From: Sphingorhabdus sp. SMR4y
Lineage (GTDB): Bacteria; Pseudomonadota; Alphaproteobacteria; Sphingomonadales; Sphingomonadaceae
Direction: 5' to 3'
Assembly (NCBI RefSeq): GCF_002218195.1
Contig: NZ_CP022336.1
Location: 1,302,001-1,366,000 of the forward strand
DNA: 64,000 nucleotides
The first letter of the stretch is position 1. Every line of letters begins with the position of its first letter. Of this stretch, positions 52,498 through 61,985 are shown piece by piece. A program made the position numbers and the translations under genes. The notes beneath the pieces are model-generated. The model did no database searches. It saw only the letters and a list, made by a program, of their open reading frames with translations, and was not told where the DNA came from.

Positions 52498-53194
52498 TCA
52501 CGGCTAGAACGGTTTCGCCGGCAATGGCCCGCTGTCCCAGCACGACATTGGGTTCTGTTCCCTTGGGCAGATAGACATCGACCCGGCTACCAAAACGAAT
52601 CAGGCCGATCCGCTGTCCGGCGGCAACAAAATCGCCTTCCTTGACAAAGGCCATGATCCGGCGGGCTACCAGTCCCGCTATCTGGGTAAAGCCGACTTTC
52701 AGACCGTCATTGCGTTCGACCATGAAATGCTGCCGTTCATTTTCCTCGCTGGCCTTATCCAGGTCTGCGTTCAGAAACTTTCCGGATATATAGGCCTGGC
52801 GTCTAACGGTTCCCTCGATCGGGGTCCGGTTGATATGCACATCGAACACGCTCATGAAAATCGAAACGCGGATCAGCTCTTCGCTTCCAAGACCGCCCTC
52901 GCCCTGCAGTTCAACCGGCGGCGTGACCGGCATGATCAGGTTCACCAGACCGTCCGCGGGCGAAACGATATAATTTTCATCAAGCGGCGTGACCCTTTTG
53001 GGATCGCGAAAAAAAGCCAATACCCAGATGGTAATACCGGCCATTGGCCAGGCCAGCGTCTCCCAGGCCATGACCGCGAAAAAGGCGGTGATGACCCCGG
53101 CGATGACAGCAAATTTGCGCCCCTCGGGATGGATCGGCGGGAAAGACCATTTGGCTTCACCCAGCCCCTTGTTTGAATATTTTTCGATTGCCAT
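52460..53194 (-). CDS. psd: Phosphatidylserine decarboxylase proenzyme
   Basis: Pyruvoyl enzyme forming phosphatidylethanolamine. 244 residues, the compact PSD-B type: two N-terminal membrane segments (about 25-65), [11 protein letters not shown], [12 protein letters not shown] and the self-cleavage site in [11 protein letters not shown] (Gly-Ser bond near residue 203). Its last 38 bases overlap the proposed pssA start, so the pair is translationally linked in the order psd-pssA. Confidence 0.94.
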   Translation of the reverse strand: MAIEKYSNKGLGEAKWSFPPIHPEGRKFAVIAGVITAFFAVMAWETLAWPMAGITIWVLAFFRDPKRVTPLDENYIVSPADGLVNLIMPVTPPVELQGEGGLGSEELIRVSIFMSVFDVHINRTPIEGTVRRQAYISGKFLNADLDKASEENERQHFMVERNDGLKVGFTQIAGLVARRIMAFVKEGDFVAAGQRIGLIRFGSRVDVYLPKGTEPNVVLGQRAIAGETVLAVIGQTKEIEGVGQ

Positions 53195-53388
53195 GAATGC
53201 TACTTAGTGACGGGCCATTGCTCTGACAACACTCCCGTTGATATAATGGAAATTCGATAACGCGATTTTGCCGCGCCGCAGCAAATCAGCCCCCCGCAAC
53301 TCTGGGTTGAACAAATGGCAATCTTTGCTAAGAGGCTGGCAACATCATTCCTCCCTATTGTTCCCGTTTCAGGAAAGAAATATACGAT

Positions 53389-54609
53389 ATGTCGAAAATT
53401 AAGGTCAAAAACCCGGTCGTCGAAATCGATGGCGATGAAATGACGCGCATCATCTGGCAGTGGATTCGCGAGCGGCTGATTGAACCTTATCTCGACATTG
53501 ATCTGCATTATTATGACCTGTCGATCGAGGTTCGCGACGACACCAATGACAAAATCACGGTCGATGCAGCCAACGCGATCAAGAAGCACGGCGTCGGCGT
53601 CAAATGCGCCACCATCACTCCGGATGAAGACCGGGTCGAGGAATTCGGCCTCAAGCGGATGTGGAAATCGCCAAACGGCACGATCCGCAACATTCTCGGC
53701 GGCGTCGTTTTCCGCGAACCGATCGTCATCGACAATGTCCCGCGGCTTGTTCCGGGCTGGACCGACCCTATCGTGGTCGGCCGTCATGCCTTTGGTGACC
53801 AGTATCGCTCGACCGATTTCAAGGTTCCGGGCCCCGGCAAGCTCCGTCTGGTCTGGGAAGGCGACAATGGCGATTCGATCGACGAGGAAGTTTTCCAGTT
53901 CCCGTCCCCCGGCATTGCCATGGCCATGTACAATCTGGACGATTCGATTCGCGATTTTGCCCGCGCGTCGATGAACTACGGACTGAACCGCGAATGGCCT
54001 GTTTATCTGTCGACCAAGAATACGATCATGAAAGCCTATGACGGCCGCTTCAAGGATCTGTTCGAAGAAGTTTTTCAGGACGAATTCAAGGCCAAATTCG
54101 ACAAGGCCGGGATCACTTACGAGCATCGCCTCATCGATGACATGGTTGCCTCGGCCCTGAAATGGAGCGGCAAATTTGTCTGGGCCTGCAAAAACTATGA
54201 TGGCGACGTCCAGTCGGACACGGTCGCACAGGGCTTTGGTTCGCTCGGCCTGATGACCTCGGTGCTGATGACACCGACCGGCGACTGTGTCGAAGCAGAA
54301 GCTGCGCACGGCACGGTGACCCGACACTATCGCCAGCATCAGCAGGGCAAGGCGACATCAACCAACCCGATCGCCTCGATCTTTGCCTGGACCCGCGGCC
54401 TGATCTATCGTGGACAATTTGACGATACACCAGAAGTAACGCGCTTCGCCGAGACGCTGGAACGCGTCTGCGTGCAAACCGTCGAAAATGGCGATATGAC
54501 CAAGGATCTCGCGATCCTCATCGGACCGGATCAGTCGTGGATGACCACGGAACAGTTCTTTGAAGCCGTTCGGTCCAATCTCGAAAAAGAAATGGAAAAC
54601 TGGAAATAA
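53389..54609 (+). CDS. icd: Isocitrate dehydrogenase (NADP-dependent, dimeric type)
   Basis: TCA-cycle enzyme making 2-oxoglutarate. 406 residues of the eukaryotic-like dimeric class: [30 protein letters not shown] (substrate Ser), [13 protein letters not shown], and [20 protein letters not shown] and [14 protein letters not shown] near the cofactor site. Start ATG at 53389 follows GGAAAGAAATATACGAT. Single gene followed by an unusual palindrome. Confidence 0.96.
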   Translation: MSKIKVKNPVVEIDGDEMTRIIWQWIRERLIEPYLDIDLHYYDLSIEVRDDTNDKITVDAANAIKKHGVGVKCATITPDEDRVEEFGLKRMWKSPNGTIRNILGGVVFREPIVIDNVPRLVPGWTDPIVVGRHAFGDQYRSTDFKVPGPGKLRLVWEGDNGDSIDEEVFQFPSPGIAMAMYNLDDSIRDFARASMNYGLNREWPVYLSTKNTIMKAYDGRFKDLFEEVFQDEFKAKFDKAGITYEHRLIDDMVASALKWSGKFVWACKNYDGDVQSDTVAQGFGSLGLMTSVLMTPTGDCVEAEAAHGTVTRHYRQHQQGKATSTNPIASIFAWTRGLIYRGQFDDTPEVTRFAETLERVCVQTVENGDMTKDLAILIGPDQSWMTTEQFFEAVRSNLEKEMENWK

Positions 54610-54630
54610 GCGTTCCGGACTAACCGGCAC

Positions 54631-54660
54631 TTCGGGCGAGAGAATATTCTCTCGCCCGAA
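54631..54660. repeat. Perfect 30-base palindrome after icd
   Basis: The 15-base arm TTCGGGCGAGAGAAT is followed at once by its exact reverse complement (centre AATATT), 22 bases after the icd stop. No T-run follows on either strand. A further GC-rich inverted pair (TCCCGG ... CCGGGA) lies at about 54661-54685. It could form a message-stabilising hairpin, a factor-dependent terminator, or a protein-binding dyad. Confidence 0.75.
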
Positions 54661-54837
54661 TCCCGGACCAAGGACCGGCCCGGGAATCCGGGACGGCCAT
54701 GCCATTCGCAGCATCGCCAGTCGCGAGCAGGCTGCGACAATGCCGACAATCACAATATCACGGCCAAGATCCGAGATTTTCTCTCTCCGCCATGTAACCT
54801 GCTGACAAACAGCATTGTTCGCGTATAGAGTCGGACC

Positions 54838-56667
54838 ATGCACAGTCCACTCGAAAATCCCGCCTTCATTGACGCCATCGTGATCCTCGGCGCCGCCGGA
54901 ATCGTGATCCCGGCTTTTGCCCGCTTTCGAATAACACCGATCATCGGGTTCATTCTGGTCGGCGTATTGCTCGGTCCATCCGGACTGGGCTCGCTGCAGG
55001 GCCAGTATAGCTGGCTGCAATTTGTCACGATCAACGATCGCGAGGCTATCGAGCCGTTCGCCGAAATGGGCATCATATTATTGCTCTTCTCGATCGGGCT
55101 GGAACTTTCCTTCAAGCGACTCTGGTCCCTGCGTCGTCTCGTCTTTGGCGTTGGCGCGGCGGAATTGCTGGCATCCGGCCTGATCATCGGGTCCGTCCTC
55201 TATCTTCTCGGCCAGAATTCGGCCGGCGCGCTTGGCCTCGGCCTGGCCCTCGCCCTCTCCTCGACCGCCCTGGTCCTGCCGATGTCCGGCACCAAAAGCC
55301 CGGTCGGCCGGGCCGCTCTCGCCATGCTCCTTTTCGAGGATGTCGCGATTGTGCCGATCATCTTCCTGCTTGGCGCCATCTCCCCGGCAATAACCGCCGA
55401 TGGCGGCTGGGACGATCTCGGGCGCACGCTGCTCATGGGCGGCGCAGTGATTATCGGCATGCTGGTGCTGGGCCGCCTGCTTTTGCCGCGCATATTCGCG
55501 CAGGCCGCCCGCACCAAGAGCCCGGAGCTGTTCCTCGCGGTAAGCTTGCTGGTAATCATTCTCGCCAGTCTTGCGACCGCCGCAACCGGACTGTCCCCGA
55601 TCGTCGGTGCCCTGCTCGCCGGCCTGCTGATTGCAGAAACCGAATATCATGGGGAAGTGGAAGTCATCACCCAGCCCTTCAAAGGCCTTGCACTGGGCGT
55701 CTTCCTGATCACCGTGGGCATGCAGATCGATATCAGGGTGATCATGGCCAACTGGTCGGATCTGCTGATTGCGGTCGTCGGCGTGGTGCTGATCAAGGCC
55801 ATCGTCACCAGCAGCCTGCTGCGTTTCGCCGGCGCGCGACCGGGGACGGCAACAGAGGCCGGCGTGCTGATGTCGAGCCCGTCCGAGACCACCCTGATCG
55901 TGCTCGCCGCGGCAACACAGGCGCAGCTGATCCAGCCGCAGACGGCCGCCTTCTGGCAGATCGTGACGGCGATCGGTCTGACCATCACGCCGTTGCTCGC
56001 CCGCTTTGGCCACGACATGGCCCGCCGCATGGAAATGCGCAGCGACGGTGGTGCAACAGCTGATGAAAAACCGGTTGAGGCCCAGCAAACCATCATCATC
56101 GGATTTGGCCGGGTCGGCAAGCTGATCGCCGACCTGCTGACCACCCATGACCAGAAATATCTCGCCGTCGAAACCAATATCGACACGGTCGCCAAAGCAC
56201 GGCGCGAGGGCTATCCGATCATGTTCGGCAATGTCTCGCGCAACGAAATGCTCGACCGGTTACGGCTTGGCCATGCCAAGGCACTGGTCCTGACCATGGA
56301 TGAACCGGTGCTGTCGGTCCAGATCGTCAAGAAGGTGCGCGCATGGGTACCGGATCTCCCGATCATCGCAAGGGCGCGGGATATCGAACATGCCGCCGAG
56401 CTTTATCAGGCAGGCGCAACCAATGCCGTGCCCGAAGCGCTGGAGGGCTCGCTGCAACTGTCGGAGGCGGTGCTGGTTGAAAACGGCGTCGCCATGGGCC
56501 CGGTCATCGCCTCAATCCACGAACTGCGCGACATCTACCGCAAGCGGATTCAGGAAGAAGGCGATCTGGAACACGAACCCAAGCTGAAATCCATGTCGAC
56601 ATCCACCGGTCAGGCAACCGCCGACGATCTGGTGCCCGACGGCCTCAGCCCGCAAGAACAGACCTGA
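54838..56667 (+). CDS. CPA2-family cation:proton antiporter with TrkA-N domain (KefB/C-like)
   Basis: 609 residues. About 12 hydrophobic segments (1-390) with [29 protein letters not shown] and [10 protein letters not shown] (membrane Asp region) belong to the KefB/KefC/RosB exchangers. A cytosolic RCK/TrkA-N domain follows (about 415-535: [16 protein letters not shown], binding NAD(H)). Glutathione-gated K+ efflux is possible but the regulatory partner KefF/KefG is not adjacent, so gating is undetermined. Its 3' end overlaps alaS convergently by 23 bases. Confidence 0.9.
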   Translation: MHSPLENPAFIDAIVILGAAGIVIPAFARFRITPIIGFILVGVLLGPSGLGSLQGQYSWLQFVTINDREAIEPFAEMGIILLLFSIGLELSFKRLWSLRRLVFGVGAAELLASGLIIGSVLYLLGQNSAGALGLGLALALSSTALVLPMSGTKSPVGRAALAMLLFEDVAIVPIIFLLGAISPAITADGGWDDLGRTLLMGGAVIIGMLVLGRLLLPRIFAQAARTKSPELFLAVSLLVIILASLATAATGLSPIVGALLAGLLIAETEYHGEVEVITQPFKGLALGVFLITVGMQIDIRVIMANWSDLLIAVVGVVLIKAIVTSSLLRFAGARPGTATEAGVLMSSPSETTLIVLAAATQAQLIQPQTAAFWQIVTAIGLTITPLLARFGHDMARRMEMRSDGGATADEKPVEAQQTIIIGFGRVGKLIADLLTTHDQKYLAVETNIDTVAKARREGYPIMFGNVSRNEMLDRLRLGHAKALVLTMDEPVLSVQIVKKVRAWVPDLPIIARARDIEHAAELYQAGATNAVPEALEGSLQLSEAVLVENGVAMGPVIASIHELRDIYRKRIQEEGDLEHEPKLKSMSTSTGQATADDLVPDGLSPQEQT

Positions 56668-59293
56668 TCGCGGCAATCGCATCGTCGGCCTTGGCGCCAT
56701 CAGGGCCGCCGCCCTGCGCCATGTCCGGACGGCCACCGCCGCCCTTGCCACCCACGGCACCGACGCCCGCCTGAACCAGATCGACCGCGCTGAAGCGATC
56801 GGTCAGGTCATCGGTTACGCCCACCGCCACGGTTGCCCGGCCATCATTCACCGCGACCAGCGCGCTCACGCCGCTCGACAGCTTCTGCTTCGCCTGATCG
56901 ACGAGGCCCCGCAATTCCTTGGGATTCAGCCCCTGAATGACCTGTCCGGCAAAAGCGACATCGCCAATCGTCTCCGTTTCCGCTGCCTTCGCGCCGCCAC
57001 CATCACCGGCCAGCGCCAGCGCTTTCTTCGCCTCGGTCAGCTCGCGTTCCAGCTTCTTGCGTTCATCGACCAGAGCCGCAACCCGTTCCACCGCCTCTTC
57101 CGGTGACGCTTTCAACGCGCCGGCAATCGACTTGAGCTTGGCATCGCGGTCCAGCAGCCACAGCCTTGCCGCCTCGCCGGTCAGCGCTTCTATTCTGCGA
57201 ACACCGCTGGCGACCGCGGATTCCGATATGATGGTCATCAGGCCGATATCGCCCAACGCGTGGACATGGGTACCACCGCACAGTTCCACCGAATAATCGC
57301 AATCGGCATCCAGTCCCATCGACAGCACCCGAACCTCGTCGCCATATTTCTCGCCGAACAGCGCCAGCGCGCCTGCCGCCACGGCATCATCTGGGCTCAT
57401 CAGACGGGTGGTCACCGCGCTGTTGCCGCGGATCTGTGCGTTCACATCCGCTTCCACGGCCTGTATTTCCGCTTCGGTCAGCGCCGAGACATGGGAAAAG
57501 TCGAAGCGCAGACGATCGGGCGCGACCAGGCTGCCCTTTTGCGTCACATGATCACCAAGGTGATGGCGCAAGGCCTTGTGCAGCAGGTGGGTAGCGCTGT
57601 GATTGGCGCGCAACGCCGTGCGGCGCTCCTTATCGACGACCAGATGAATGCTGTCACCGACCGACACCGAGCCCGAACGAATTTCGATCTGGTGGGCGTG
57701 CAGCCGGCCCAGCGGTTTTCTGGTGTCGGTCACGCTCGCGGCAAAACCGTCATCCCCCGACATCTCGCCGGCATCGCCCATCTGGCCGCCGCTTTCGCCG
57801 TAAAATGGCGTCTGGTTGGTCAGCAGGGTGACCGTATCACCGCTCTTGGCCGTCTCGATTTCGGCGCCATCCCTGACCAGAGCGACAACAACGCCCTCGC
57901 CTTCCTCGGATGTATAGCCGGTAAATTCGGTGCTGCCTTCGCGCTCGGCAATGTCGAACCAGACCGTGTCGGACGCCTGGTCACCGGAGCCTTTCCAAGC
58001 GGCGCGTGCGGCGGCCTTCTGCTCGGCCATCGCCTTGTCGAAGCCTTCACGGTCGACGCCCAGCGATTTGGCGCGCAGCGCATCTTCGGTCAGATCATAA
58101 GGGAAGCCATAGGTATCGTAGAGCTTGAACGCGGTTGCTCCGGGCAGAACATCGCCCTCGCCCATATCGACGATTTCCGCGTCGAGCAGCTTCAGGCCAT
58201 TGGCCAATGTCTGCCGGAAATTGGTTTCCTCGCGCAGCAAGGTTTCCTCGATCAGCGGTTGCGCGCGGATCAGTTCGGGAAAGGCATTGCCCATTTCACC
58301 GGTCAGCGAACCGACCATCCGGTGCATCAGCGGATCGGCAGCGCCGAGCAGATGGGCATGGCGCATCGCCCGCCGCATAATCCGGCGCAAAACATAGCCG
58401 CGGCCCTCGTTGGACGGCAGCACGCCATCGGCGACCAGAAAGGAGGAGGCGCGCAGATGGTCAGCGATCACCCGGTGGCTCGCCTGATTTTCACCTGTGG
58501 TGGCCGTGCCGGTCAGCGATCCCGATTCCGCGATCAGCGCCTTGAACAGGTCGATGTCATAATTGTCGTGCACGCCCTGCATGACGGCAGCCACACGTTC
58601 CAGCCCCATGCCGGTATCGATCGACGGCTTGGGCAGATCAACGCGGTCGCCCTCTCCGCGCTGGTCATATTGCATGAACACGAGGTTCCAGATTTCGACG
58701 AAGCGATCGCCATCCTCGTCCGGGCTGCCCGGGGGGCCACCGGCAATATGCTCGCCGTGATCATAGAAGATTTCGCTACACGGGCCGCATGGACCGGTAT
58801 CACCCATCGACCAGAAATTGTCGTTGGTCGCAATCCGGATGATCCGCTCGTCCGGCAAGCCGGCGATTTTCTTCCACAGATCGAAAGCCTCATCATCGGT
58901 ATGAAAGACCGTCACGGTCAACCGGTCCGGTGATATGCCCCAGACCTTGGTGACCAGAGTCCAGGCGTGGACGATCGCCTGTTCCTTGAAATAATCGCCG
59001 AAGGAAAAATTCCCGAGCATTTCGAAAAACGTGTGATGCCGCGCGGTATAGCCGACATTGTCGAGATCATTATGCTTGCCGCCAGCGCGCACACATTTCT
59101 GGCTGGACGTTGCTGTCGCATAAGAGCTCTTCTCCGCACCGGTGAAGATATTCTTGAACGGGACCATCCCCGCATTGATGAACATCAATGTCGGGTCATT
59201 ATACGGAATGAGCGGCGACGACGGGACAATCTCGTGACCTTCGGCCGCGAAATAGTCCAGAAAAGAGCGTCTTATATCATTGGTGGTTTGCAT
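56645..59293 (-). CDS. alaS: Alanyl-tRNA synthetase
   Basis: 882 residues, full length. Class II catalytic domain begins at [21 protein letters not shown] (motif 1 [25 protein letters not shown]), followed by the editing domain with [16 protein letters not shown] and [11 protein letters not shown] (zinc ligands), and the C-terminal coiled coil and C-Ala domain (Gly-rich [20 protein letters not shown]). Minus strand after recA and the GST/small-protein pair. Confidence 0.97.
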   Translation of the reverse strand: MQTTNDIRRSFLDYFAAEGHEIVPSSPLIPYNDPTLMFINAGMVPFKNIFTGAEKSSYATATSSQKCVRAGGKHNDLDNVGYTARHHTFFEMLGNFSFGDYFKEQAIVHAWTLVTKVWGISPDRLTVTVFHTDDEAFDLWKKIAGLPDERIIRIATNDNFWSMGDTGPCGPCSEIFYDHGEHIAGGPPGSPDEDGDRFVEIWNLVFMQYDQRGEGDRVDLPKPSIDTGMGLERVAAVMQGVHDNYDIDLFKALIAESGSLTGTATTGENQASHRVIADHLRASSFLVADGVLPSNEGRGYVLRRIMRRAMRHAHLLGAADPLMHRMVGSLTGEMGNAFPELIRAQPLIEETLLREETNFRQTLANGLKLLDAEIVDMGEGDVLPGATAFKLYDTYGFPYDLTEDALRAKSLGVDREGFDKAMAEQKAAARAAWKGSGDQASDTVWFDIAEREGSTEFTGYTSEEGEGVVVALVRDGAEIETAKSGDTVTLLTNQTPFYGESGGQMGDAGEMSGDDGFAASVTDTRKPLGRLHAHQIEIRSGSVSVGDSIHLVVDKERRTALRANHSATHLLHKALRHHLGDHVTQKGSLVAPDRLRFDFSHVSALTEAEIQAVEADVNAQIRGNSAVTTRLMSPDDAVAAGALALFGEKYGDEVRVLSMGLDADCDYSVELCGGTHVHALGDIGLMTIISESAVASGVRRIEALTGEAARLWLLDRDAKLKSIAGALKASPEEAVERVAALVDERKKLERELTEAKKALALAGDGGGAKAAETETIGDVAFAGQVIQGLNPKELRGLVDQAKQKLSSGVSALVAVNDGRATVAVGVTDDLTDRFSAVDLVQAGVGAVGGKGGGGRPDMAQGGGPDGAKADDAIAAIRSVLAG

Positions 59294-59348
59294 GAAATCG
59301 ACTTAGGCGAGCGATCTGCCGTTGACAATCCCGAGAATGGATCAAAAG

Positions 59349-59840
59349 CTAATCCCGCAAGCAGGTAACCCGCGTGGCCTCTCCGTCTGCCGGCGAAGGG
59401 CTGATGCCGATCGAGGCATATCCTTCGAGGCCCTCGATGTCCCTCGCCTGACCGATGGGAGGCAAATTCCACCCCCGCTGGTTCCAGACTGTCCGCACAT
59501 CTTCCGATCCGTCCGCGAAGATCAGAGAATAGTTGTAGGGCCCCCGCTCAATCCCGAAATACAGATGGAAACCGGAGAGTTTGAGTCCGTGCCAGTTGAC
59601 CGGTTCATCCAGTTCAAGATGGTGCACGATATTCCCCGACACGGTTTGCAAGATCGAAAGGTCGGGTTGCTCGCCAGCCATCATTTCGACGATCTTCTGG
59701 AACCCGGCATTAGGGGTGCAATCCGGCTCGAAACCTATCTGGACTGGATCGAAAAAATCCCGGGGCTCCGGAAGCGGCTCCGTGGCGACACTGGCGAGCG
59801 AGGAGAGCCCCAGCAGGAAAAGACCATCAAGCATAGGCAT
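59349..59840 (-). CDS. Small exported protein of unknown function
   Basis: 163 residues from the ATG at 59840 (a second ATG is at 59834); the frame is open to 59885. Signal peptide MPMLDGLFLLGLSSLASVAT is followed by a soluble domain with CTPNAGFQKIVEMMAGE, VHHLELDEPVNWHGL and HLYFGIERGPYNYSLIF; two Cys (one near each end) may pair. Overlaps the GST gene by 14 bases, so the two are translationally coupled. I do not recognise a family beyond uncharacterised sphingomonad proteins. Confidence 0.7.
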   Translation of the reverse strand: MPMLDGLFLLGLSSLASVATEPLPEPRDFFDPVQIGFEPDCTPNAGFQKIVEMMAGEQPDLSILQTVSGNIVHHLELDEPVNWHGLKLSGFHLYFGIERGPYNYSLIFADGSEDVRTVWNQRGWNLPPIGQARDIEGLEGYASIGISPSPADGEATRVTCLRD

Positions 59841-60453
59841 AAGGCCCGCCCTTTTCGAGCGCCGTCTGATATTGCGGGCGTGCATGAATGCGCTCGAGAT
59901 AGGCCATCAGATTGGGATAACGCTGGTCCAGTCCGGCCCGCGATTGACACGCTTCAAGCGGGAAGCTCATCATGATATCCGCGGCAGTTAACTGATCGCC
60001 GGCGAAATAGTCACGGTTCGTCAGTTCACTTTCCAGCCAGACCAGCAGGTCGGTAACCATCTGCCCTACGGGCTTGCGCGCCGGCAGGCCAAGCAGGCCG
60101 AGACGGCCAACCACCAACAGCCCATAAAGCGGCGGCATCATGGAACCTTCGGCAAAATGGAGAAACTGGTTATACAGCCGCGCGCCTTTTTTGTCGGCAG
60201 GAGCGCCCAGCTTGCCACCGGCCTTCTCGACCAGATATTCGGCAATCACGGCAGTCTCGATAATAACCTCTCCGTCATCCTCGATCATCGGCGATTTGCC
60301 GAGCGGATGAATGGCTTTCAGACTGTCCGGTGCCTTCTGGGTCTTGGGATTCCGCTCATAGCGCTTGATTTCATAAGGCAGGCCGAGTTCTTCGAGCAGC
60401 CAGAGAATTCGCTGCGAACGACTGTTTTCAAGATGATGTACGACGATGGTCAT
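59827..60453 (-). CDS. Glutathione S-transferase family protein
   Basis: 208 residues from the ATG at 60453 with GGAAGGA upstream; the frame is open to 60501. Thioredoxin-like N-terminus: VVHHLENSRSQRILWLLEELGLPYEIKRYERN, with SRSQR at the catalytic position and the cis-Pro and Glu/Ser pair in GKSPMI and IIETAVIAEYL; the C-terminal helical domain has the N-capping box LTAADIMMSF. Likely detoxification or thiol chemistry; substrate not predictable. Confidence 0.9.
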   Translation of the reverse strand: MTIVVHHLENSRSQRILWLLEELGLPYEIKRYERNPKTQKAPDSLKAIHPLGKSPMIEDDGEVIIETAVIAEYLVEKAGGKLGAPADKKGARLYNQFLHFAEGSMMPPLYGLLVVGRLGLLGLPARKPVGQMVTDLLVWLESELTNRDYFAGDQLTAADIMMSFPLEACQSRAGLDQRYPNLMAYLERIHARPQYQTALEKGGPYAYA

Positions 60454-60574
60454 GGCGAGAGTCCTTCCAGGGAGCGCGACAGCGGTAAAATCTGATGCCA
60501 AGCAAGCGTTTTAATCGTGCAAATGTCAATCTTAACCCGCGCCGGCGCCCAAATTCCGGGCAGAAAAATGGGCC

Positions 60575-60601
60575 GTCCTCAGTGTCGGGGGACAGAAGGA
60601 C
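60575..60601 (-). terminator. Second hairpin downstream of recA
   Basis: Nested arms GTCCT/AGGAC and TGTC/GACA with a GGGG loop; on the minus strand followed after CGGCCCA by TTTTT. Possible backup terminator for recA. Confidence 0.5.
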
Positions 60602-60705
60602 GACCCTATGCCAAGGATCGCCTCGGGGGAGAGTGATCCGGCAAAACTTTATAGATGTGAATTCTGGTGCCGACTTCAGAGGAACAGGGCCGGCTGGGAA
60701 AAGGC

Positions 60706-60741
60706 CCGTCAGACTGGCGGCCACAGCCCCCGGTCTGACGG
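60706..60741 (-). terminator. Terminator of recA
   Basis: Nine-base perfect arms CCGTCAGAC and GTCTGACGG with an 18-base GC-rich loop, 10 bases after the recA stop on the minus strand and followed by GCCTTTTCCC. Confidence 0.65.
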
Positions 60742-60750
60742 CATAATCAC

Positions 60751-61839
60751 CTATTTTCCGTCGTCGCCGTCATCGGCCTTGCCAATCGGGCCGGTCATCA
60801 TTTCCTCGGCCACTTCTTCCTGCTTGCCGCGAATCTGGTTTTCCAGCTTGGCCATCATCTCGGGGTTTTCCAGAAGGAAGCGCTTGGAATTCTCACGTCC
60901 CTGCCCGATGCGGACCGAGTCATAGGAGAACCATGCACCGGATTTTTCGACCACACCGGCTTTCACGCCGAGATCGATAATCTCGCCAACCTTGGAAATG
61001 CCCTGGCCGTACATGATGTCGAATTCAACCTGTTTGAACGGCGGAGCGACCTTGTTCTTGACCACTTTGACGCGGGTCGAGTTGCCGACAATATCGTCGC
61101 GTTCCTTGATCTGGCCGGTGCGCCGGATATCCAGCCGGACCGATGCATAGAATTTCAGCGCATTGCCGCCCGAGGTGGTTTCCGGATTGCCGTACATCAC
61201 GCCGATTTTCATGCGGATCTGGTTGATGAAGATGACCATGCACTTGGAACGGCTGATAGAGCCGGTCAGCTTGCGCAGCGCCTGACTCATCAGGCGCGCC
61301 TGCAGACCGACATGGGTATCGCCCATTTCGCCTTCGATTTCCGCGCGCGGCACCAGAGCGGCAACCGAATCGACCACCAAAATGTCAATCGCATTGGAAC
61401 GGACCAGCGTATCTGTGATTTCCAGCGCCTGCTCGCCGGTATCCGGCTGCGAGATGATCAATTCGTCGGTGTTGACGCCCAGCGCCTTGGCATAGACCGG
61501 GTCGAGCGCATGTTCTGCGTCAACAAAGGCAGCGGTGCCACCGTTTTTCTGTGCTTCGGCGATCACGTGCAAGGCCAGCGTGGTCTTGCCGGAACTTTCC
61601 GGTCCGTAGACTTCGATGACGCGTCCTTTAGGCAATCCCCCGATGCCAAGCGCGATATCAAGTCCCAGGCTGCCCGTGGAAATGGCTTCCACTTCCAATG
61701 CCTTGCGCTGGCCCAGCTTCATCGCCGAGCCCTTGCCGAAAGCGCGATCAATCTGCGCCAATGCGGCGTCTAGCGCCTTTTGTCTGTCTGATGAGTTCAA
61801 CTGATTTTCCGATTCTACGACTTTTAAATTGCCGGCCAT
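60751..61839 (-). CDS. recA: Recombinase RecA
   Basis: ATP-dependent strand exchange and LexA co-protease. 362 residues: Walker A in [24 protein letters not shown], Walker [11 protein letters not shown], and loop L1/L2 regions ([28 protein letters not shown]-type [12 protein letters not shown]). The C-terminal tail is acidic ([10 protein letters not shown]). ATG at 61839 follows AGGGGACAGG. A LexA box 76-90 bases upstream shows SOS control; cckA ends 147 bases upstream. Confidence 0.98.
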   Translation of the reverse strand: MAGNLKVVESENQLNSSDRQKALDAALAQIDRAFGKGSAMKLGQRKALEVEAISTGSLGLDIALGIGGLPKGRVIEVYGPESSGKTTLALHVIAEAQKNGGTAAFVDAEHALDPVYAKALGVNTDELIISQPDTGEQALEITDTLVRSNAIDILVVDSVAALVPRAEIEGEMGDTHVGLQARLMSQALRKLTGSISRSKCMVIFINQIRMKIGVMYGNPETTSGGNALKFYASVRLDIRRTGQIKERDDIVGNSTRVKVVKNKVAPPFKQVEFDIMYGQGISKVGEIIDLGVKAGVVEKSGAWFSYDSVRIGQGRENSKRFLLENPEMMAKLENQIRGKQEEVAEEMMTGPIGKADDGDDGK

Positions 61840-61914
61840 TTGCCTGTCCCCTTCGCTAAATGCTTAACCATCATCAATCAATGATTGTGATCATGTACCG
61901 CATTTGTTCTCAAA

Positions 61915-61929
61915 GAACAAGAAGAGAAC
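61915..61929 (-). promoter_or_regulatory. LexA (SOS) box upstream of recA
   Basis: On the minus strand GTTC-TCTTCTT-GTTC, an exact GTTC-N7-GTTC direct repeat, the alphaproteobacterial LexA site. It lies 76-90 bases before the recA ATG and its right half supplies a TTGTTC that could be the -35 element. A perfect 7-base inverted repeat TTGTTCT-CAA-AGAACAA (61904-61920) overlaps it. Confidence 0.85.
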
Positions 61930-61985
61930 ATATATTTTTCAGGCCCTGGTGAAATTATTGAAAAACTTGAGAATTATGCCGATTT

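Noticed and set aside
53200-54339. A 379-codon minus-strand frame opposite icd
   Set aside because: icd on the plus strand is complete and conserved; the antisense frame is compositionally a shadow.
61863-61872. TTAACCAT resembling a CtrA half-site upstream of recA
   Set aside because: Only one half-site, no TTAA-N7-TTAA partner; too short to be meaningful.
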